Position numbers and translations under genes: made by a program. The notes under the pieces were generated by a model, which searched no databases, was not told where the DNA came from, and worked only from the letters and a program-made list of their open reading frames with translations. Of a DNA stretch of 64,000 bases, positions 57,699 through 64,000 are shown piece by piece (within the stretch, counting starts at the first letter, position 1; every line of letters begins with the position of its first letter). The stretch comes from Streptomyces sp. NBC_00576 (lineage in GTDB: Bacteria > Actinomycetota > Actinomycetes > Streptomycetales > Streptomycetaceae), in contig NZ_CP107780.1 in assembly GCF_036345175.1 (NCBI RefSeq), forward strand, positions 8,370,001 through 8,434,000, in the 5' to 3' direction.

Positions 57699-58919
57699 GT
57701 GGACCGCTGCATCGTCCTGGTGGACGCCGGGTATCTGCTCGGGGCCGCGGCGAGTCTTCTCGCCGGAGAGCCCTCGCGGTCCCGGATCACCGTCGACCAC
57801 CCCGCCCTCATCCAGGGCCTGCGAGAACGCGCCGAGTCGGACACCGAACGGCCACTGCTGCGCATCTACTGGTTCGACGGCGCCCCCGACCGGGTGCCCC
57901 AGCCCGAGCACCGCAGGCTCCGCGTGATGCCCAGGGTCACCGTCCGGCTCGGCGCCCTGACCCGCAGCGACGGACGGTGGGCCCAGAAGGGCGTCGACGC
58001 CGCGATGCACGCCGAGCTGACCGAGCTGGCCCGCAACCGCGCCTGCTCCGACATCGTCCTCGTGACCGGCGACGGCGATCTGCTGCCGGGCATGATGGCC
58101 GCCAAGGAGCACGGAGTCGCCGTACACCTGTGGGCCGTGCAGGCCGCCGACGGCGACTACAACCAGTCCGAGGACCTGGTCGCCGAGGCCGACGAGCGGC
58201 GCGTCCTCGACCGTACGTGGATCACCAAGGCCGTACGGGCCAAGGAACTCGGCGGGATCTGCGCGCCGCAGCCCGTGCCCCGGCCCGAGATCGCCGCGAT
58301 CCTGTCCGCGCCGCTGCCCGAGTCGTCGCACGCGCAGGCCGCCGAGCGGGCCGCCGACGAGCGACAGGAGCACGCGACGGCCCCGGACGCGCAGAACGGC
58401 GTGCAGGAGCGCGTGCCCGCACCCAAGGGCGTACCGACCCCCAAGGACCTGGCCGCGCTGCGGGCCCCCGGCGCCCAGTCCGCCCAGCATCCCGCGAGCG
58501 CCACCCTGCGCTGGTCCTCCGACAAGGGCTGGGTCGACCGGCCGGGCGTGGCCTCCGAGCCCCCCGACATCGCCTCCATGCCGACGCTGGCCCAGCTCAC
58601 CTCGGCCGAGCAGCGCTGGGCGGACCGCGAGGAGGACATCACCACGGTCGGCGGTGATCCGTACGAGGTCGGACAGGTGTTCGCACGCCGCTGGATGGAA
58701 CGCATGCCCGAACCTGCCCAGCTGCAGAAACTGTCCACGATGTACCCCCGTATCCCGCACCGCATCGACGGCGAGCTGCTGCGCTATGCCGCCCGTTTCG
58801 GTCTGCTCGCCCACAAGGACGACCAGATCGACGAGCATGACCGGTACGCGATCAGGGCCGGTTTCTGGCGCGAGATCGACGTCCGTACGGCTGCGGAGCA
58901 CGCGCCCGCCGGGGAGTGA
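57699..58919 (+). CDS. NYN-domain (PIN-like) protein
   Basis: A 406-residue protein. Residues 1-170 are a NYN/LabA-type PIN fold: CIVLVDAGYLLG (Asp 9), QKGVDAAMHAEL (Asp 100) and VLVTGDGDLLPGMMAA (Asp 125, 127), the acidic set expected for Mg-dependent RNA cleavage. Residues about 195-290 are a disordered Ala/Pro linker. A conserved-looking helical C-terminal domain (GDPYEVGQVFARRWMERMPE onward) may be an OST/winged-helix-like partner. GTG 57699 sits 9 bases after GGAAAGAGG. A likely RNase; the target is unknown. Confidence 0.87.
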   Translation: MDRCIVLVDAGYLLGAAASLLAGEPSRSRITVDHPALIQGLRERAESDTERPLLRIYWFDGAPDRVPQPEHRRLRVMPRVTVRLGALTRSDGRWAQKGVDAAMHAELTELARNRACSDIVLVTGDGDLLPGMMAAKEHGVAVHLWAVQAADGDYNQSEDLVAEADERRVLDRTWITKAVRAKELGGICAPQPVPRPEIAAILSAPLPESSHAQAAERAADERQEHATAPDAQNGVQERVPAPKGVPTPKDLAALRAPGAQSAQHPASATLRWSSDKGWVDRPGVASEPPDIASMPTLAQLTSAEQRWADREEDITTVGGDPYEVGQVFARRWMERMPEPAQLQKLSTMYPRIPHRIDGELLRYAARFGLLAHKDDQIDEHDRYAIRAGFWREIDVRTAAEHAPAGE

Positions 58920-58921
58920 GC

Positions 58922-58942
58922 GGCCCTTAATGGGGAAGGGCC
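58922..58942 (+). terminator. Short hairpin after the NYN gene
   Basis: GGCCCTT (58922-58928) and AAGGGCC (58936-58942) form a 7-bp stem directly after the stop codon. No T-run follows. Confidence 0.5.
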
Positions 58943-58994
58943 GGGCGGGGGTTGGATTTCAGGCGGAGTCGGGCACCCCGTACTCTCGTCCTTC

Positions 58995-60011
58995 GTGAGT
59001 ACGAGCACGGCACACGCAGCCCGACACGGTGACGATGTCGTGTGCGCGGTGCGCGATCTCACCAAGACCTATTCCGCGGTACGCGGCCGGCGCGGCGCCC
59101 CCGGAACACCCGAGGTGCGGGCCACCGACGCCGTGGAGCTGGACGTCCGACGCGGTGAGATCTTCGGCCTGCTCGGGCCGAACGGCGCCGGCAAGTCGAC
59201 CCTCGTCCGGCAGATCACCGGGCTGATGCGCCCCGACCGGGGCAGCGTCGAGATCCTGGGCCACGACGTCGTGCGCCACCCCGAGCGGGCGGCGCGCATC
59301 CTCGCCTATCTCGGCCAGGAGTCCAGCGCCCTCGACGAACTGACCGTCTCGCTCGCCGTCGAGACCACCGCGCGACTGCGCGGCCTGGAGGTACGGCAGG
59401 CGCGCGCGGAACGGGACGAGGTCCTGGAGGAACTGGGGCTCACAGCACTGGCCGCCCGTCCCATCCGCAAGCTGTCCGGTGGGCAGCGGCGGCTCGCATG
59501 CTTCGCCACCGCGCTGGTCGGGGAACGGCCGCTGCTCGTCCTCGACGAGCCGACGACCGGGATGGATCCGGTGGCGCGCCGGGCCGTGTGGTCGGCGGTC
59601 GACCGGCGGCGCGCCGAGCGCGGTACGACGGTGCTGCTGGTCACGCACAACGTGATCGAGGCGGAGACGGTTCTCGACCGGGTGGCTGTTCTCGACCGGG
59701 GGCGCGTGATCGCGTGCGACACCCCGGCCGGACTGAAGGAGCAGGTCGCGGGGGAAGTGCGCGTCGATCTCGTGTGGCGGGAGTCGGCGCCGCTGCATGT
59801 CCCCGAGGTCGCCGCGCTGCGGGACCGGGCCGTCGAGTCGGGGCGCAGGTGGACGTTGCGGCTGGCGCCCGAGGAGGCCCGCGCGGCTGTCGCCACGGTC
59901 ACCGGCGGGGCCGCGTTCACCGCGCTGGACGACTTCACACTGGCCACGCCGAGCCTGGAGGACGTGTATCTGGCGCTCGGGGGGAATGTGCAGGGGCTGG
60001 TGAAGGCGTGA
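58995..60011 (+). CDS. ABC transporter ATP-binding protein
   Basis: A 338-residue DrrA/CcmA-type ATPase. Walker A is LLGPNGAGKSTLVRQITGL, the Q-loop is GQESSALDEL, the signature is KLSGGQRRLACFATALVG and Walker B is LLVLDEPTTGMDPVARRAVW; all key residues are intact. The C-terminal 90 residues are the regulatory extension of multidrug-exporter ATPases. TACTCT stands 8 bases before the GTG, a near-leaderless promoter. It energises the permease encoded next. Confidence 0.94.
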   Translation: MSTSTAHAARHGDDVVCAVRDLTKTYSAVRGRRGAPGTPEVRATDAVELDVRRGEIFGLLGPNGAGKSTLVRQITGLMRPDRGSVEILGHDVVRHPERAARILAYLGQESSALDELTVSLAVETTARLRGLEVRQARAERDEVLEELGLTALAARPIRKLSGGQRRLACFATALVGERPLLVLDEPTTGMDPVARRAVWSAVDRRRAERGTTVLLVTHNVIEAETVLDRVAVLDRGRVIACDTPAGLKEQVAGEVRVDLVWRESAPLHVPEVAALRDRAVESGRRWTLRLAPEEARAAVATVTGGAAFTALDDFTLATPSLEDVYLALGGNVQGLVKA

Positions 60012-60016
60012 GCTGC

Positions 60017-60118
60017 ATGAGCGTGGGCGGCTTCGGATCCGTACGGGTGGGTGTGCGGGCGCTGGTGGGGGAGAGGGCGGCTGTCATGACCGGGACGAAG
60101 AGGAGCAGCTCGACGTGA
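60017..60118 (+). CDS. Possible 33-residue ORF coupling the ABC ATPase and permease genes
   Basis: An ATG frame of 33 codons (start MSVGGFGSVRVGVRALVGER) lies exactly between the ATPase stop and the permease start; its TGA overlaps the permease GTG (GTGA, 60115-60118). A weak GAAGG precedes it. It may be a translated coupling leader rather than a functional protein; coding is unproven. Confidence 0.3.
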   Translation: MSVGGFGSVRVGVRALVGERAAVMTGTKRSSST

Positions 60119-60942
60119 GTTTCGTACCCGCCGAGGTGCTGCCGGGCAGCGCCCTGGCCGTGGAGGAGACGCCCGCGCGCCGCGCGAGCGCCGAGCTCGG
60201 GCCGCGTGCGCGGCTGTGGCCCGCGCTGGTCGCGGTGTACCGGGCGCAGCTGTCCCGGGCCCGCGTCGCGCGGATTCCGCTGCTGTTCGTGGCGACCTTC
60301 CAGTCCGTCGGGATCATGATCCTGATGCGGGGGGTCGTGGACGGGGGCGGGGAGGCTCGGGCCGTGGTGGCCGGGGCGTCCGTGCTTGTTGTGGCTTTTG
60401 TCGCGTTGAATCTGCTCGCTCAGTACTTCGGGCAGTTGCGGGCCAGCGGCGGGCTCGACCACTACGCCACGCTGCCGGTGCCGCCCGCGTCCGTGGTGCT
60501 GGGGGCGGCGGGGGCGTACGCCTCCTTCACCGTGCCGGGGACCGTGGTCACGGCGGTGTTCGGGTGCCTGCTGTACGGGTTGCCGCTGACGCATCTGTGG
60601 GTGCTCGCCCTGGTGATCCCGCTCGCGGGGGCCGCGCTCGCCGGGCTCGGCGCCGCGTTCGGACTGCTCGCACCGCGGCCGGAACTGGCCACGCTGCTCG
60701 GGCAGTTGGGAATGTCGGCGGCGCTGCTGCTGGGGGTGCTGCCGGCGGAGCGGATGCCGGGGGTGGTGCGGTTCGCGCGGGATCTGCTGCCTTCGACGTA
60801 CGGCGTGGAGGCCTTCGCCCGGACCTTCGGGCCGGATCCCGACTGGGCCTTCGTGTTCGGTGACCTCGCCGTGTGCGCGGGGGTCGGGGTGGTCTCGCTG
60901 GCCGTCGCGACCTGGGCGTACCGTCGGGCGGCCGTCCGGTGA
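60115..60942 (+). CDS. ABC-2-type transporter permease
   Basis: A 275-residue membrane protein with about six helices, starting at the conserved LVAVYRAQLSRARVARIPLL segment. VVAFVALNLLAQYFGQLRAS and GLDHYATLPVPPASVVLGAA are typical of drug-exporter permeases (DrrB type), and RFARDLLPSTYGVEAFART is near the end. It forms the channel for the upstream ATPase; the substrate is unknown. GTG 60115 follows AGGAGCAGCTCGAC. Confidence 0.9.
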   Translation: MSFVPAEVLPGSALAVEETPARRASAELGPRARLWPALVAVYRAQLSRARVARIPLLFVATFQSVGIMILMRGVVDGGGEARAVVAGASVLVVAFVALNLLAQYFGQLRASGGLDHYATLPVPPASVVLGAAGAYASFTVPGTVVTAVFGCLLYGLPLTHLWVLALVIPLAGAALAGLGAAFGLLAPRPELATLLGQLGMSAALLLGVLPAERMPGVVRFARDLLPSTYGVEAFARTFGPDPDWAFVFGDLAVCAGVGVVSLAVATWAYRRAAVR

Positions 60943-60976
60943 CGCGCCGCACAGACGGGCCTGGCACGATGGCAGT

Positions 60977-61690
60977 GTGACCGCACCGCTGACTCCCCCT
61001 CCGCCGCCGCATCAAGAGCCCTCGCGTGAACGTGAGGATGCCTCGCAGCCGCAGCAGCCCCTGCAGCAGCAGCCCTCGCTCCAGCAGGCTCCGGACGGCC
61101 GGCCCCGCCAGTTCTGGCCGGAGCCGTCCGGGGGAAGCGGGTTCGCACCGGCGTACGGACAGGACGGCCCCGGGATGAAGACCGAACTGCGGGAGGCCGC
61201 CGTCGTCACGGTGGCGGTGGCGCTCGGTGGAGTGCTGCTCGGTCTGCTGTGGTGGTGGCTGGCCCCGAGCGTGCCGTTGGTCGGGGACATCGTCGAGAAC
61301 CGCTGGGTCGTGTACGTCAAGGACAGCGAGGGCGAGCAGGCGATCGGGGTCGACGGAACGTTCACTCTGCTGGCGTTGGCGCTGGGCGCGGTGAGTGCGC
61401 TGGGGGCGTTCCTGGTGCGGCGGCGCGGGGGGGTGCCGCTGGTGGTCGCGCTGACGGTCGGGGGGGTGCTCGGGTCGGTGCTGGCGTGGCGGCTGGGGGT
61501 GTGGCTCGGGCCCGCGCAGGATGTGATCGCCCATGCGAAGGATGCGGGTCGGGGGGTTACGTTCTCGGCGCCGTTGAAGCTGGGGGCGAAGGGGGCGTTG
61601 CTGGTGTGGTCCGTGGCGGCGATGGTGGTGCATCTGGGGTTGACGGGGTTGTTCGGGCCTCGGGATCCGGAAGCGGTGCCGCCGGCGTAG
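60977..61690 (+). CDS. Membrane protein with Pro/Gln-rich N-terminus (DUF2567-like)
   Basis: A 237-residue protein. Residues 1-65 are disordered (PLTPPPPPHQEPSRERED and Gln runs). Four hydrophobic helices follow: VVTVAVALGGVLLGLLWWWL, FTLLALALGAVSALGAFLV, PLVVALTVGGVLGSVLAW and LVWSVAAMVVHLGLTGLF, with a small exposed loop (VENRWVVYVKDSEGEQAIG) between the first two. It resembles actinobacterial DUF2567 proteins; function unknown. GTG 60977 has CACGAT six bases upstream, so it is probably leaderless. Confidence 0.8.
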   Translation: MTAPLTPPPPPHQEPSREREDASQPQQPLQQQPSLQQAPDGRPRQFWPEPSGGSGFAPAYGQDGPGMKTELREAAVVTVAVALGGVLLGLLWWWLAPSVPLVGDIVENRWVVYVKDSEGEQAIGVDGTFTLLALALGAVSALGAFLVRRRGGVPLVVALTVGGVLGSVLAWRLGVWLGPAQDVIAHAKDAGRGVTFSAPLKLGAKGALLVWSVAAMVVHLGLTGLFGPRDPEAVPPA

Positions 61691-61695
61691 GTGGG

Positions 61696-61800
61696 TTTTT
61701 CGCCCCCGCCGCCCCTACCCGTCCCATCCCTGGGGGCTGCGCCCCCAGACCCCCGCTGTCGGCCCTGAACGGGCCTTGTCCTCAAACGCCGGACGGGCTG
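61696..61800. repeat. Recurrent Streptomyces intergenic repeat overlapping the 3' end of ybaK
   Basis: The run TTTTTCGCCCCCGCCGCCCC, then CTGGGGGCTGCGCCCCCAG (an 8-bp stem, 61730-61748) and CTCAAACGCCGGACGGGCTG match from memory a very common Streptomyces intergenic repeat that ends many convergent genes. It covers the gap between two converging genes and runs into ybaK, supplying its last codons and stop. It probably serves as a bidirectional terminator. Confidence 0.7.
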
Positions 61801-62300
61801 GAAGTGCGGGAGATCGGGGCCCTTGTCGCCTGGGTGAGGGTGGTGAGGTCGTCGGGGGACAGTTCGACCTCCAGGCCTCGCCGGCCCGCCGAGACGCAGA
61901 TCGTGGGGTGGGCGTCCGCCGATGTGTCCAGGACCGTCCGGAGCTTCTTGCGCTGGCCCAGGGGGGAGATGCCACCCCTTACATAGCCCGTCGTGCGTTC
62001 CGCCAGGGTGGGGTCCGCCATTGACGCTCGTTTGCCCGACACCGCCGTCGCCAGCGCCTTCAGGTCCAGCTGGCCCGCCACGGGGACCACCGCGACCGTC
62101 AGCACCCCGTCGACGTCCGCCACCAGGGTCTTGAAGACGCGCTCCGGCGACACCCCCATCGCCTCGGCGGCCTCCTCGCCGTACGAGGGATGCGCGGGGT
62201 CGTGTTCGTACGCGTGCACCTTGTACGTGACGCCCGCCGCCGTCAGTGCCACCGTCGCCGGTGTTCCGCCCGACTGCTGCTGCTTCTGCTTCTTCGCCAT
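61782..62300 (-). CDS. YbaK/EbsC-type aminoacyl-tRNA deacylase
   Basis: A 172-residue editing-domain protein that in relatives hydrolyses Cys-tRNA-Pro and other mischarged tRNAs. TPATVALTAAGVTYKVHAYE opens the fold, PERVFKTLVADVDGV contains the conserved Lys, AVVPVAGQLDLKALATAVSG and GYVRGGISPLGQRKKL complete the site. ATG 62300 follows GGGGAGCAGC. The final residues SSPSGV and the stop come from an intergenic repeat. It is 11 bases after the LON-domain gene, so they form one operon. Confidence 0.92.
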   Translation of the reverse strand: MAKKQKQQQSGGTPATVALTAAGVTYKVHAYEHDPAHPSYGEEAAEAMGVSPERVFKTLVADVDGVLTVAVVPVAGQLDLKALATAVSGKRASMADPTLAERTTGYVRGGISPLGQRKKLRTVLDTSADAHPTICVSAGRRGLEVELSPDDLTTLTQATRAPISRTSSPSGV

Positions 62301-62311
62301 TGCTGCTCCCC

Positions 62312-63052
62312 TCAGTTGAGGCTTGTCGGGGCGCGTGTCAGTTCCGCCGCGGGCAGCGACGGGAGATTGCGGATGATCGCCGTCTCCGTACGCAGGAGTT
62401 TCAGTTCCTCGCGGAGACGGGACGACGTGTCCGGGGCCTGGAGCAGGCGCTGCTTCGACGGGGTGTCCAGCATCATCGCCGCCGCCACCAGGTACGACAC
62501 CACCGACGGTTCGTCGGGGAGGTCGGCGCCCGTCGACAGGGAGCGTTCCCGCGCGCCCGCCAGGCGTTTCTGGTACTGGCGGAAGGCTCTCAGGACGCCT
62601 TCTGCCAGCGCGCCCGCCTCGTCGCCGGGGGATTCCTCCAGCTCCTCCAGTTCCGCCGTCAGGAACGGGCCCGACGCGTCCACCGACACCAGCCGCGCCC
62701 GGGTCGTACCGGTGGCCAGAACCTCGAACGTGCCGTCCGCGCGTTCCCTGATCGTCGCTGCGTCGGCCACGCACCCCACGGAGTGGAACGCCTTGACCGG
62801 GTCGTCGCCGAAGCCCGCGGTGGGCCCGCGTTCGGGCGTCGCCGTCTGGTCGGGCAGGCCCTGCGCGCTGGGTGCCACCTCGTGGCCGTCGCGGATCGTC
62901 ACGACGGCGAACCGGCGTGGTTCGTCCTCGGGGGTCTTCAGAAGTTCGCGCATCATGGCGCGATATCGCTCCTCGAAGATGTTCAGCGGGAGGACGAGTC
63001 CCGGGAACAGCACCGAGTTGAGCGGGAAGAGGGGCAGCCGGACGATGGTCAC
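62312..63052 (-). CDS. LON substrate-binding-domain protein
   Basis: A 246-residue stand-alone N-terminal domain of Lon protease: RLPLFPLNSVLFPGLVLPLN and IFEERYRAMMRELL are the classic start, GTTRARLVS the middle and LPDEPSVVSYLVAAAMMLD the helical end. No ATPase or protease part follows, so it is an adaptor-like or unknown-function family member. GTG 63052 has TAGGCT eight bases upstream on the minus strand, a possible near-leaderless promoter inside the operon. The preceding gene ends 11 bases away. Confidence 0.9.
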   Translation of the reverse strand: MTIVRLPLFPLNSVLFPGLVLPLNIFEERYRAMMRELLKTPEDEPRRFAVVTIRDGHEVAPSAQGLPDQTATPERGPTAGFGDDPVKAFHSVGCVADAATIRERADGTFEVLATGTTRARLVSVDASGPFLTAELEELEESPGDEAGALAEGVLRAFRQYQKRLAGARERSLSTGADLPDEPSVVSYLVAAAMMLDTPSKQRLLQAPDTSSRLREELKLLRTETAIIRNLPSLPAAELTRAPTSLN

Positions 63053-63063
63053 GACGGGAAAGC

Positions 63064-64000
63064 CTAATGGTCGCCGGGGTGGGCGCGTCCGCCGTGCTCA
63101 CTCCGTGGATGACCGGCGCAGGCCGCGCAGCGGGCGGCGGGTGCGTTCCGGTGGATCTCCTCGCGGGCTTCGAGGAACCTGCCGAGGGGGTCGTCCGAGA
63201 ACCGGTCCCAGGGGAAGGATGTGGTGTACGGGCCGGTCAGGCGCAGTTGGAGGAGTGCGTCCTGCCAGCGGTCGAGCGCGATCAGGACGTATGTGAGCAG
63301 GTTGCGCAGCTCGGCCGGCCACGGGTCCGCCGCCGGGTGAGTCGCCGACAGCGCGATGGCCGTGTCCGCCGCCGCGTCCAGGCGGTACCGGTCCACCACC
63401 GGTCCGCCGTCGCCCTCGGTCAGGTAGGCGAAGGCCGCGTGCAGGGGCAGCGTCTGGACGAGCGAGCCGGGCAGGGCGTCCTGCGCGGCCCGCTCGGCGA
63501 AGTCGAAGCACTCGCGGTGCGAGCCGCGTCCGCCCGAGGACCGGAAGGAGCCCGTGGACAGGTACTGGAGCGCCGCCACATGGCAGCCGTAGTGGTGCGG
63601 GGAGCGGCGTACGGCCTCGCCCCAGAGCCTCTCGAACTCGCCGTGGTCCGCGTCGCTGCCCCGAGCCCGGTCCAGTGCGATGCGCCAGGGCACCGGGTCC
63701 CGCGGGTCGCCCGCCGCGGCCGCCTCGACCAACGGGCCCGTCTGCAGCAGGAGTTCGGCCCGGGCGGGGGACTCCCAGGCGTGCACCACGGCCAGTTCGG
63801 CCGCCACCAGCAGCGCGTCCGGGTCGTGCGGGGCGGCGGCACGCCAGGACGTGAACCACTCGGCGCGGGCGTGCGCGAACGCGGCCAGCCGGACCACGTA
63901 CCGGTCGCGGTTCTCCCAGTCGGTCGTGGCGCGGGTGGCGGCCAGCAGATCGGCGGCGGGCCCGTACTCGCCCCGGCCTGCCGCGACCAGGGCGGGGCCG
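63064..64000 (-). CDS. Helical-repeat-like protein of unknown function (5' end beyond the window)
   Basis: At least 311 residues; the frame is open to the window edge, so the start is not visible. The sequence is Ala/Arg/Trp-rich and helical, with segments such as PALVAAGRGEYGPAADLLAA, HYGCHVAALQYLST and YLTEGDGGPVVDRYRL that look like tetratricopeptide-style pairs. No catalytic motif is recognised. It is the first visible gene of a minus-strand set with the LON-domain gene and ybaK, 11 bases apart each. Confidence 0.75.
   Translation of the reverse strand, partial: GPALVAAGRGEYGPAADLLAATRATTDWENRDRYVVRLAAFAHARAEWFTSWRAAAPHDPDALLVAAELAVVHAWESPARAELLLQTGPLVEAAAAGDPRDPVPWRIALDRARGSDADHGEFERLWGEAVRRSPHHYGCHVAALQYLSTGSFRSSGGRGSHRECFDFAERAAQDALPGSLVQTLPLHAAFAYLTEGDGGPVVDRYRLDAAADTAIALSATHPAADPWPAELRNLLTYVLIALDRWQDALLQLRLTGPYTTSFPWDRFSDDPLGRFLEAREEIHRNAPAARCAACAGHPRSEHGGRAHPGDH

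Noticed and set aside
1..64000. Rare TTA (bldA-dependent) codons in genes
   Set aside because: By eye every TTA I checked was out of frame or non-coding; a full codon count was not possible, so I make no claim beyond that.

Overview
The window is a high-GC actinobacterial chromosome segment, almost certainly Streptomyces. Start codons are often GTG, many promoters have their -10 box about six bases before the start codon (leaderless transcription), and the codon third position is nearly always G or C. The division and cell-wall (dcw) cluster has the gene order I know from Streptomyces chromosomes, with sepF, yggT and divIVA downstream of ftsZ. Two repeat types that I recognise from memory as Streptomyces-wide are also present. 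I saw no rRNA, tRNA, CRISPR, insertion sequence, prophage or integration site. This is core chromosome.

Layout. 1-1.8 kb: thiO-thiS-thiG (minus, thiG cut by the window edge) behind a TPP riboswitch. 1.8-7 kb (plus): a small barrel-like protein, a ferredoxin-reductase-like flavoprotein, an Rv2175c-like DNA-binding protein, thiE, metF and a Tyr/Gln-rich membrane protein. 7-13 kb (minus): a phytoene-desaturase-like flavoprotein, a DUF4126 membrane protein, and an operon of degenerate ABC ATPase, YhgE/Pip-type membrane protein and TetR regulator. 13.2-15.4 kb (plus): a HEPN-like protein, a methyltransferase and a DUF3040 protein. 15.5-21.1 kb (minus): MoxR ATPase, DUF58, transglutaminase operon and a beta-carbonic anhydrase.

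21.5-39.6 kb (plus) is the dcw cluster: rsmH, ftsL, ftsI, murE, murF, mraY, murD, ftsW, murG, ftsQ, ftsZ, pgeF/ylmD, yggS, sepF, yggT, divIVA. Most early genes overlap or nearly touch. The cluster lacks mraZ, murC, ddl and ftsA. MurE to MurG build lipid II, FtsW/FtsI polymerise it at the septum, FtsQ/FtsL link them to the ring made by FtsZ/SepF, and DivIVA organises polar growth.

39.8-48.5 kb: ileS (minus) with an AUC-specifier T-box leader; then plus-strand dksA-like (histone-H1-like tail), lspA, rluD-like and a GNAT gene; mscS (minus); a small alpha/beta hydrolase (plus). 48.5-53.4 kb (minus): phoD-type phosphatase, a DsbA-like thiol protein, a membrane protein and DUF2252. 53.6-61.7 kb: dnaE (plus), a 57-residue basic protein (minus), a NYN-domain protein and an ABC exporter operon (plus). 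61.8-64 kb (minus): ybaK-like, LON-domain protein and a partial helical-repeat-like gene.

I found no clearly new multi-gene system. The most useful leads are: strong-RBS short ORFs that overlap the starts of ftsL and ftsW; an ileS T-box combined with a GAHH active-site signature; the H1-tailed DksA; a degenerate ABC ATPase operon with an operator 10-mer that recurs upstream of phoD; a Tyr/Gln-rich low-complexity membrane protein; and a recurrent intergenic repeat that supplies the last codons and stop of ybaK.
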